Below are positions 1-12,400 of a stretch of 64,000 nucleotides of DNA, in pieces. The notes beneath the pieces were generated by a model. That model was not told the DNA's origin, ran no database searches, and saw nothing but the letters and a program-made list of their open reading frames with translations. The position numbers were made by a program, and so were the translations under genes. Source of the stretch: Lutraria lutraria (lineage: Eukaryota; Mollusca; Bivalvia; Venerida; Mactridae). The number at the start of each line of letters is the position of its first letter. Position 1 is the stretch's first letter. The stretch is taken from assembly GCA_964023205.1 (NCBI GenBank), contig OZ026846.1, positions 33,748,194 to 33,812,193 of the forward strand, written 5' to 3'.

Positions 1-3000
1 CAGAATTATATGCAAACAATATCATGCACAATCTACTGAATGGTTCATTGTTCAAGAGAAATGCAAAAAGTAGAATTGCCACACATTTAATACCTACATA
101 TTAATGTATCATTAATTTACACAGATAATTATTCATGTTAAGTATTAACTAATAATACAGAAAAGAAAGATATTAAATGTAACAAATACATAAAAATTGC
201 ATTTCCTCATCTTTAGCACCAAAATGTCAAAGATATAAATTACCAATTTATCTGATGATTCCTATTTTTGACCTAAAAAATTCATGCTTGATACGTTCCA
301 TTGCCGATATACAAATTGGACAAAATAACAATCTTGGATAATTGAACTAAGAAGTGATAAATTCTCACCTACAGTCTAAACATTTAAAACATTGCAACAT
401 TTAGACGTACAATTCATAATATGTAGTTTCACGACAATGTAAAATATTTCTGTAATATTTTATGCCAATGTACTTTCACTTATAGCATCACAGTATAGTA
501 AAATACACTTTACACACAACATTCTTCTTATATATACATTTTGCTGCCATTAATAGAGCTTTCATAAATATAACATTGACAAAAAAGCCATCAAAATGCT
601 GGCTTACAAGTTTCTATCTACTAAAGTGTCAGACTAATTGCAAACACGACAACATCAAATGTCACAGATATAAATGTACAAACCATATACATATAGATTC
701 ATAAAGAATGCACCAATTTTATGATACAAGATTGTTTTAAAAATCAAAGAAGACAATACTATAGGAATTAATTTTGTTTTACAAAGATCCAATTCATTAA
801 AAATATTCAATATTTCAAAATAATTGTACCAGCAATTTTATACAATTAACAAGAATGTGAGACGCATTAAATTTTCTTCTCCAAAATCATAACATAATAC
901 TATTTTACTATTGATTGAATTTTGTTGCTTGTCCAAGACAACATAATCAATACATTCACTTTGTAAATATTTATATAAACAAAAAGACAAATGCTGCTTT
1001 CCAAAATACGTATAGTTTACATGCCTTGCTATAAATGCTGTTTGTCACAGAGTAATTTAGGCCACAGTTCATTGATTATTTATTTCTCAGATCAGCCTAC
1101 TGTATTTTTGACAAAACCAAGAAAATTTGAAATAACTCAAAACTTTTTTACTGAAAATGTAAAAATCATTTATTATTTGTTGTAAATTTTAATTGACCTG
1201 CATACCTTTACAATTTTCAACCCAAAATTGGACATTTATTTTTTTAAGTGCATCACTCTTTCATTATTTGGAAGGTTATTACCCCATACATTTTGATTCT
1301 CACATCAAAGTTGTTTTCATGGACACAGTCAAAGTTTTCTTTGCTCCTCCAACCCATTTGTTTGGAAAGAAATTCTGAGAAACTGAAAATTAAACAACTG
1401 TGGCCTAATAAATATTCTATGGCATTATACAGTATTTCAATTACTGTACATAACATTTTCATTGACTTAATACTTTAAGTGTACGTAAAAATGAACACAG
1501 AGTGGTTAGAAGAATATGTAAATTCTTTGTAATAAAGTGATACAATCTTAATGACATTGAACACAAATAAGTAGGAAATGCTGAATGTTTAAGAATGCTT
1601 TAAATGGTGGGAATTATGATACCTATGAAATGATTTCTTGAAATAAGACAAATGAATATGGATCAGATGAATATAACCAGCTTACATAAGAGAAAATGAT
1701 TATTTGTAATGTTCATTTTATGAACTAGCAGAAGGACTTATTTTAATTAAAAATGAATGTAACAAAACTAAGTCAGACTATGACACTTGAATATGACACT
1801 AAGTATCCAATAGGTCTATTCTCGGCCTGTACCATACTATATGACTAATGGTTAAAGCTTGCCTCTGAGAGGCACCAGGAATTCAGGGTGATAATACTTA
1901 AATGTATGAACACAAATTTCTCTTTTAAAGTCAGACTTTATCTCAAATTCTGATGAATGGAAACTAAACTGGATGAGAGATGAAAATGTATGTGACATCA
2001 AAAAGTGTTAAATTCACTATTACTTAAGAATATGAAGTTAATCATCTCTGTTGTTTTTCAATAAAAAATGAGATTGATAATTGAACAATAACTTTTGAAC
2101 ACTCTGGACGTACACCATGTAAAATATACAACTATCTCATATATCCATGTATCACTAAATACAAAATATCCTAACATGTATGATGTAAACAGTCAATATT
2201 TTAAAAGCATGATTACCATGGTAAGGAAATGTTGATTCTGGAATGTCAATTCTGAACAAACTTTTGCACTCAAAATAGAAATTAATATCAATAATAAAAT
2301 GAAATTTATGAAGTAAAAATGACAAATTTGATGTGTTAAACATGAATCTAATTGGACAAAATATTGAGCAAAATGAAATTAAAATAATAAAATAAGCCAA
2401 TCAAAAACAACTAATGTTAAGTTTTCATGACTTGGTCACAATAAATTTCTTACGAAGGTACAAAAATGATATCAACATCTATCACAAAAAAACACAATAA
2501 TCATAAACATACAATATGCTGCATCTATCTATATTCACAGCATATTTTGTATTAAGAAACATTTACACAATCATGCAAGCAGACATTCACTGTCAGACTA
2601 TATTAATTCAATATCTCAACCATTACGGTTTGATACCAGGAGTAAGAAAAAGGGGTAACAGCTAATACCTAATGTTACTAGAAGACGTTATTACAATCTA
2701 GAAATGTTTACCTTTTATAATTGGTACTGGTAAACAAACACATTCCCTATTTAGAATTGTGACCTTTTTTTCTCTTTCAGAAAATATTATTTCCCAAACC
2801 AAAGACAAATTTCTCTTCACTCAATCAACTAAAGAACTACCTTTCAAGCATTTAGAAATCCTTTAAATGCAGTTAGTTGATGTGAATTAATGTAATAAAG
2901 GAACATTAGTCTTGGGTATATAAGAAAAGTTTTAGTGCACTCAATTCCAAATTCAGTCAAATTACCAGTACCTTTCCTAATAGGTTGTAAGAAATCCCTG

Positions 3001-3260
3001 ATATCAATGATTTCCCTTTCAATTATCAATTCATGTACATTGTTCTTTTGCTATAAACTATGCTAATCTTACCAACTTCGGAAATGTAAATTAACTGATC
3101 ATTCTCAAGTTCCTACAAAAATCTGAAGAGAATTTCAATACATCTGCTAACCATTAATCAGTATAAATGTTGTAACATCTTGTATTCATACCATACAGTC
3201 CATAAAATAAAAACATATATCATACAAAACATAAAACAAATAAAACAAGATTTAAGATGA
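1..3260 (-). other. 3' flank / probable 3' UTR of the FOXN1/4 gene
   Basis: This AT-rich stretch lies downstream of the forkhead gene stop codon. I see no conserved coding segment in either strand; the short open frames here have no recognisable motif. Several TTTATT hexamers (AATAAA on the minus strand), for example near 1080 and 1166, could be polyadenylation signals, but none can be chosen without transcript data. The 3' UTR end is therefore undefined. Confidence 0.4.
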
Positions 3261-3406
3261 CTATGCCAGCACCAGTTTGGACGGGGTCTGTGGATATATC
3301 TTCGTTGGTGTTTGATGATATAACTTGGTGGGTGTATTGGACGGGCTTCGTGAATCTTGTGGACTCATACACGAGTACGTTACATTACCGTGGTACTGAT
3401 TAGACC
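3261..3406 (-). CDS. foxn4: foxn4 terminal coding exon 6
   Basis: Residues 460-507 and the TAG stop. The tail has three spaced Thr-Pro-(Thr/Ser)-Lys motifs, (N)[16 protein letters not shown] and TPSKLVLA, which are possible proline-directed phosphorylation sites (inference). The acceptor is ATTTCAG|GG. Confidence 0.87.
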
Positions 3407-6400
3407 CTGAAATTATACAATACAAGAGTGTGTAACCAATCATAATCATCTGGTATTAGAATTTTTCTGCATGAGTCAAGTTCAATCTTTAAGAACTTAC
3501 ATGCTAGTTCTTGTTTATTTTCAAAAGTATTTGACTTTTGCATAAGTTAGAAACAAGTCAACTAATAGGGAACATTTTTGAACATTAATGTACTGATATG
3601 ATTAATGATGACAAAGTAAGACAATATCACAGGTATTTGGATATAATGGGCGTGAGGGTGGGGATCAAGGTACAATAGAACAAATACTAAATAGTACATT
3701 TTCAGACCTTCACTTCTATAAAATATGAGCTTAGACAGGCCTAACTGACACTAACTTTTTCGAGAGGTAGTCAGCAGGACTTTTAACCAATATAGGAAAT
3801 GAGAAAGTCCTCGCAGAATATAGGTAGTCCTCATTTTATAAGTATAAATAAGATGTTCTCAAATGATTGTATTGAACAAAGTACAAGTTTTATAGTTTAA
3901 TTTAATGTAAATTTACAGAATTCAAGTAACCCAAATCATAGATAGCCCAACGGGATACCCAGCTTGGAAACCTAGGTAGTCCTTGGAGAAAATAGGTAGC
4001 CTCGGGCTAAGGGACCATTGTTAGTGTCGAGTCTGAGGTATGTAATAGTTTAATAACTTACCATTCATTGATGGTGAACCTAGTGGAGATGAGCACACAT
4101 TGGATTGTTGTGTATGATGTCCAACACCAATACTGAGATCATCTTCCCACATACCATTCTACAAGAGATAAAAAATAACATTCATTTGATGGTTCAACAG
4201 AAACAACTAGAGCTGTCACAGAGGTGACTTATACCCCTGCCGGCGCTTTGGCACTAATACAGCAATAGTACACTATATGGCTAAGTTCAGAGGGACATTA
4301 CTCTGCAATGAGTGAATCGCTGGGCATGAAAAGTGCGTCTTGCACATCTACACATGATGGTAATAACATATTTCAAGTCTCATTGCAATAGCTTAAAAAT
4401 GTGGAAGCAGTTCGCTCAACAAACTTTATGCAGACCGAGCGACCAACTGACCAACAGAGTGACTCCAATATACCCCCTCTCAAACTTCGTTTGCGTGGGT
4501 ATAATAAGTGTTTGTGAAACATGGATACTCCCTAAAGGCAAACTGGATAAGACCTTGACCTCTGACCTCATAATCAATAGGGGCCATTGCCATGTGATGA
4601 CCAACATCCCAACCCAATCTGAGCAATGTATTACTATTGGCAAAATAGTTCTCTAGTTATTGCACAGACAAGGTTTGGTTACTGACAGACTGACCGACAT
4701 GTGCAAAGCAATAGAGTATTACCCTTTTCAATGAAAGGGGGCATAATTACAAAAATAACAACAGAGAAGAAATCAAGAATGTAAACCCTAAGTATTACAG
4801 ACTGATGATATAAAGACTTTATTAAAAATCTCACTGTATAGCATACAGTCTGTCTGAATAGTTTACCATAAAATAATGTGACTGTAACACAAATATGACT
4901 ATACACATTTTAGAGAAAGGAGACAACATCAACAGAGACATAGCATTATATGAAATGTGACTTATATAAAGGATATCAAAAATGGCTGAGAAAAGGGACG
5001 AACAGTGTGATATTTTGAATTGGTTTCCAATGACATTGAACATTTATACAAACCATTATCTTAATCAATAACAATCAAAAGGTAATTCCATTGTAGTAAA
5101 CATAAAGAAAATAAATTTCTTAAAAATCTTACTTGAACAGCAAGGTTTGGTAAAGATGGATCAAATGGATTAATATCTGTGACATTTATTTCTGGCTCTG
5201 TAGTAACCATGACAGCAGCATCCCGGGTACCAGGCAAGTGTGAATGTATTTTTTTATGTACAACTTGATTCATCTGTGTTGCCTGTACATTCGTTTGTGC
5301 CATTGGTTCTATCTTAATGGAATTCAAGACTTCCACTGACTCTCTGGGAGGCCCGGCTTTTCCTTGCTCAATCAGCTCCAAGTTCTCTACAATCAGAAAA
5401 CAGTATAAGGTAAATGTTACAAAACTGTGAACATAGGTCATACAGCCAACAAATTGAATTAACAATTCAGGCCTGAAGGATCAAATAAACTTTTGCTCTA
5501 GTCATGAAAGTTGTACATGTATAAAAACATTACTTTAAATATTAAGGGCAAGCCTGTCATCTGCTGTTTACAGTTAATACTTTGGCTTTAACTTTTGACA
5601 CGCTTTTTACAATGACCAACTAACCAACAACCTTAAGCAGGAGTCAGTCATAGAGCAGACCATGGTGTTTTGACCATTTCTGACCTTACATCATCAGCAA
5701 AAGTCAGTCATGTAGAGCTTATACCATGGCTCACCATGGTGTTTTGACCATTTCTGACCAGATATCATTAGCAGCAGTCAGTCACGTAGAGCTTAATATG
5801 CTATGGCCACCATTGTGTTTTGACCATTTCTGACCAGATATCATTAGCAGCAGTCAGTCATGTAGAGCTTAATATGCTATGGCCACCATTGTGTTTTGAC
5901 CATTTCTGACCAGATATCATTAGCAGCAGTCAGTCATGTAGAGCTTAATATGCTATGGCCACCATTGTGTTTTGACCATTTCTGACCAGATCTCATTAGC
6001 AGCAGTCAGTCATAGAGCTTATATCATGGCTCACCATGGTGTTTTGACCATTTCTATTTCTGACCAGATATCTTTACTTTAGCAGGAGTCAGTCATAGAG
6101 CTTATACCATGGCTCACCATGGTGTTTTGACCATTTCTGACCAGATTTATTAGCAGCTGTCAGTCATAGAGCTTAACTGCTATGGCCACCATTGTGTGTT
6201 GCAGAGATCAGCCATTTGACTAGACTGAAACATAGTACTCTTAGAAAGACAAACCAACAAGCCAAGAGGACATAATAATGAATCAAAGCATGGCCTTTAG
6301 TATACTTCTAATTCAAAGTTATATTAATGTATGTATAGGAAGTAAGTTTAAACCATTCAAACAACAGTTGGCCAGATAGAATCAAATTCATTCACACAGC

Positions 6401-9400
6401 TATCATGCATGTAAAAACATCAGGAAATGATGCACAGCACTTCAATAACAATCGCATAATTAGCACAAAAAATACTCATCATCCGGCAACAATCTCATTA
6501 AATAACCAAACATAAAACTATTCATGAATGCTTTGTGTTGTCATTTTTTGCTTGGCCATTATGCTCAGCACGTGAGAATTATAATGCAGATTGCACTGAA
6601 GGAGAATGAGCGACACAAGTATGTTGTAGATGCATGCATTTTACATGTCTCATGATCTTATAATCAGAATATTTATCCATCGACAAACAGGATAAATGCA
6701 CTCATGTGTGAAGTAATTCTAGTTTAAGGAAGGGCAGTGAAATATGAAGCGAAACAGTATGACCAATTATGAAAATGCACAAACCTTTGCATAAATTATT
6801 CAAATTACAAAATATGCATGCGAAACGTAATGTCTAAAGATACATAATCATTATGTCTTCAACGTACGACTTTCAGAAATCCGAAGTCACTGCACCGTCT
6901 AGGTGTTAACCGGTGCATATGTAAGACATGCACTTTGTGATAATCCCTTTCTATGAACAGTACTCAATTTCAGAACTGTACATTAGATCAGATGCAGTTA
7001 TCATAGATATAGATCATTATCCTGTTTTCACAGACAGACTTCCACACATACATTGAGTACATGCAGTACATACAAAGAACATATACCGGTAATATTTATA
7101 CTATCATTACTTCGGACATTTTCACTCACTTATGAACTTTTAGAATAACTAGGGAGATTATGACATTTACGCATATATATAAATTATATATGTACGGTTC
7201 TATCCATGATCATGTATATAAAATTACATTCATCTAACTAAACAAATCAATTCTCAAACATGGTGCTTTATAATAAACATCATCCATCCAAAATCAAGTA
7301 AATAAGAAATGTTTTACCATCAATACCAAGATATATTCTCAAGTTTTTAATCAATACATTAGTAATAAGTATTATGAATGGTACATACCTGGTTTGGACA
7401 TGCTTAATTTCACAGACTCAGGATCCTTTTTCCTCCATTTTACAATTTCATCTTCCATTTTCTCCACCTTCGCAGGATTAAGGCCCCATAAACAGCCCTT
7501 ACGGGTATGCGTACCATTTGCTTTCCCATCATGCACTTTGGCAAAGCACTTATTTAGGGAAAGATTGTGTCGAACTGAATTCTGAAAACAAACAAATACA
7601 AACGTAAACAATCAGTTACGCAGTTATCGCATGCTTTACCAACGCCAGATGATACCACCTGGATTATACTCAAGATGATGATTTGAAGTCATGCGACTGA
7701 CTCATTAAAATCCTCTGACCATCTTTTAAGGAAAGTTAGTTAGACCCTTAGAAAGGGTAAACTGGCTTGTTGAGGGGAAAAAGGTTGAACTTGAACTATT
7801 AGTCAATAACATGACAAAGCATACTGAAATCCTCCTTACATTTAATTACCAATAGGTTATAACCTTGATAGCTACAGACAAATATCTATCCATTCCTTCA
7901 GGTCAATTTTATGACCTTCAATTTTTCAGGAATTTAGGGGAAAACACATTTTTTAGACCAGGGGGGGGGATGAGTTGAAAATTCGACCTCTAATCAGTTC
8001 CCAAAAGAAACACAGCTTGGAATCAGTACATAGTACATGATGTTCACAAAAAAATCACACGTACCTACGAATGTACCTACAGACAAAGGTGGAAGTATTA
8101 AAACTTGTCAGAGAATTAAAGGTCAATATAATACATCAAAATAGTTTTATGTATAAAATAGGGTATATATACTATATTCTTAAGTATTCAATTAGCAGTA
8201 AATTAATAACACATAAAGTTAAACACATTTTCAATAAGTAATTCTAGAAATTTAAATTTGTCACCAATCTGTCTGAGAAATGAAATAAAAATTCAACCAG
8301 CTGTGCCTCTTTCAATGCAATTTGAATATAACTTCAACAATGGCAGATATATCGCTATTCAATACCCACTAAAACATCCTGATTTGAATTTCGTTATGAA
8401 CTAATAAAATAAACCATTTCAACTGTTCTGTAGTCATGGTAACTGGATAAAATTAATTATTTACTTAGTTTTCCATTTACAAAAGAACCCATTATAAATC
8501 CAAAGTAGAGGTCCCTGTATTGTAATATTGGAAATTCAAAACTGGCTACAATCGATAAACATATGGCAGCCTTAAGTAAATAGGCAGTTGTTTGAAAAGG
8601 GGCAAAAACCCTTTGTAAAGACCCTTGATGTTATCAATGAGGTAATACAAGGAGATTTATAGGTATACAATTTTGTACGGTTGTGTAATTTATGTTTGTC
8701 AGTGCTAAATAGATTTAAGTAAAATCTGAGCATAATCCCATAAAGTTATTTATAATTTCAAAAAAGGAATTTTAAACAAGGATGACAAATAATGATAGTT
8801 GATAGCCTTGTGTTTTGTATGATTTTCATGGAAATCAAGAAAGAAATACATCTAGCTATTAACAACTATTCATAAACTAAGAAACACCAGTTTTATCAAA
8901 TCTTTTTCAAAATGACCTCTCCATCAAAAATAATATCAGTTTTTTCTCTCTTCTTTGAGAAGAGGCTTTAGCCTGTTGACTTTTGGAAGAATTAGCTAAA
9001 AAATTGCTGAATTGTGAAATAAAATAGCAGGTGTAAGGTAGGATTTTTTTGGAAAACTGCATAATTTTAATGAAATTTTCAATTGGGAAGGGGCCTTAGA
9101 CCTCCGTTATAAAAGGTGAAAAATTCCTGAATATTATGAGAATGTCAAGCACAGAGTTTTCATTTGACCGTTGAAATGGTATTTTAACTCATGAAGTTTT
9201 AGGCTCTTGAGAATTTGTACCAATGGGTCGAATTTGCTACCACAATATTCATTTTTTTTATTTTAAATTATAATCAGCCATGGGTCATATATATGTAACT
9301 GACCCTCAACTTTTGATATCTAATGAGAACCTAGATGACATGGTTACATAAATATTGAAATTTAAAAAAAAACAGAATTTATTGCAAGTCTAGAGTAAAT

Positions 9401-12400
9401 TGTAATAAAGGCGTTATAATATTAAGGTAAATTTTTTATGCAATCATGTGGTTTTATCAGAAACGACAGTGTGTTTCTATATCCTACTTTTTTTAATTTT
9501 GCTCTGTTCAGTTAAAAACCTCTGGGAAGAATTAGCCCTAGATTTGCTGAATTTGGAAATAAAATAGCTCTTGTACATGTAAGTTAGGATTTTTTAAAAT
9601 TAAAAATAAGTTTTTTTTAGTTCTTCAACCGAGTCACGAAAATCATAGCACTTCAATTTTTTTTGGCATTTTCTTTTTACACTATTTAGTATACTAGCAT
9701 ACAGTAAGAATAATCCTACCTACCTACCCAGTGCTAAAATTCTGGGAAACAAACTTTTTATTTTTAGCCTAAATTGTATATCACACATAAATATTCATAT
9801 ATAACATGAACCTGATTAGGATTGCTTTACCAAAACAAAATAGGGCATGCAAGTTGAATTTTTTTTATTTTGTTTTTAACAATTCTAACATTAATAATTA
9901 ATCTCAGAATACAGGTAAAACCTTCATAATATTAAAAGGTTCTCTGTCGTTAAAAACTTTACAGGAGTAAACATAACTGGCCCAATATATTATTGCAGTA
10001 TTATTATTAATGTTTCAAATGTTGACCCCAGAACTAAATATCTGAGGGAAAACGCCAATTAAAAAATACTTTTTTAAAAATTTACCTTTTAATATCAATT
10101 TATCAAACACCAGTATATATAACTATGATTAATGAACTAATAAAACAAATAGTGTACCATCAGTTAAAAATATGTAAAAAGATTGAAATCAATTTAGTAA
10201 TTTATGACATTAATTAAATAGGGAATTGACTTTTAAGTCAGTTTTATGATATCTCCTTTGTGTCACATGACATTTCTGTGTCTGTTAACAGTTGGTGGTA
10301 ACTTAGACAGAGTGACAGATGGTGCATTGGTCACGCTTTAGTCATGTTATACATCCAAGGGAGAGTAATCACAGTGAATGACATCTGTGATATGACAATC
10401 AACCTGTGATTTTACAACTGAAATACCCTCACATTTATAAACTTTTCAGTCAGGTGAATGATGGCATTTTATTTTTCTGAAATAGTACGTTTATTTTCAG
10501 TATTATACATATTTTTTTGGTAAAAGAAAAATTAAAAATATTGAAAGTATTTATGTCTGGAAGCCCACGGATTCCTGGCATTGGATTTTTCAGACACTGA
10601 AATAAGAGATTTTCCATGAGAGCAAGAGATAAGATTTCAACATGTTGCAAGTAATCATTATTAATGTAAATTCACGGCTCAACAAGTTTAGAAATTTAAC
10701 TACTTCTACAGCAATTTCAACTCGTCCTGAGTCAATTTCAACTCGTAGTTACAAGAGGACGAGTGGATTTGTTGAGGACCGAAAATCATATTGATCTGTT
10801 ACTTTAAATTTTTAGATTTTAAGTGTCAAACTTACCTTCCAACCATCTGGAGCGGTCTTGAAATATGGAAAATTATCTCTGTAAATAGAAATAATACTGA
10901 GGTAATATTTCACATCTTTAGTTTACAATACTTACTTACCAGTACATAATTATAACACAGAGGGAGTTTGAATGTACTTTTGTAGGATAAATTAAAACCA
11001 TAAATAAGGCCATCTGTGAAAAGATGTTCATTTGCAGCTTTAAGTGACCAAATTCTTTAACAATGGGTTACCCGGTATATATATAGATAGGCATGTTTTA
11101 GTTAATATTTCATGCTTGATTTGAAAATGATCTAGTTGGAATCAATTGCTACAGAATGTACTGGGACAGGTATTTTTTTTATTTTAACTATTTATCACAA
11201 AACAATATTTTTAATGCTAATGCTATCAACATATATATGTTAAATAATCATAAATTATGTAGTGTGTATGTATTGTTTCTTACAATAGATAATTATAACA
11301 TTCATGATGGACATTGGTATTACTGGAAATTCAATTCTGACCTAGTATTGTAAGTGTAGTAATTAGATCTTGACACAGGTAATTAATTACTGTCTGTCTC
11401 TGATATAATTTGATAGGATACAAGAACTTAGATATCCAAGAAAGTGAACTAATCCATGACTTAGAGTGACTCTAACTTGGACTGATTAATATTTATCAAA
11501 CATACAGATAAATTAACACTATGACACAGTCAGGTACAGAAATCAGTCCCTAGATCTGTCATAAGATACTTAATCACATAGCAAGAAATGTACACAAGCC
11601 CACAATATATTACATAATATTTCATCATTCACAGGTAAATCTTCATTGATCATAATTCCACTTGACATTTAAGATGTTATCATAGTAGGCAAATATTTGT
11701 TTTTCTGATGTAGTGGGAATTAACTCTTCAAAGGAATTTAAATATCTAAGATGCATTTCTTCTATGAATGAATATTTACCAAAATAATGTTCAAGTTTTC
11801 ATAATTCAGGCCCCTTTAAAGTTTTTTAAATCCATTTTTGGGGTCCAGTATTTTCCTCCGTTCCCCAAGTAAAAAAAGTATTTATTTTTCCCAACTGAGA
11901 GAGAAAAACATTCCTAAAAATTTAGTTTTTCATGATGCAAATTTCCCCCATCAAGGGACCCGATACAAATGTACATGTTCCCGAAAAACAGTAAACAACT
12001 TTAACAAGGGCTATAATTCTTATCATAGAGAATGTAAATAAAATATGAAAAAGAATATATTATCTTGTGATGCAAACATATGAAAAAAAGTGTAAACAAG
12101 ATAAGGCCAGGTTAAATCTGACAAGAGTTAAAGCCTGCAGTCACACTGATAAAGTTAGTATACAACATATGGATAAACAGTACTACATGAAAAGTGTAAT
12201 AAAATGTCAAAACTGAGCACAAATATAAAATACAAATATCTTTGACTTTCAACACTTTCATTTCCTGTCAATCAAACTGGCTAATTATGTGTTAATTGGT
12301 TTATTATCTACCCTGCCAATATGATAATTGAGCAGTAATCTATTACCCCCTAGTGTGGCTGGAGTAGATCAAGACATTAAGTGTGCATGAATAAACAGAT

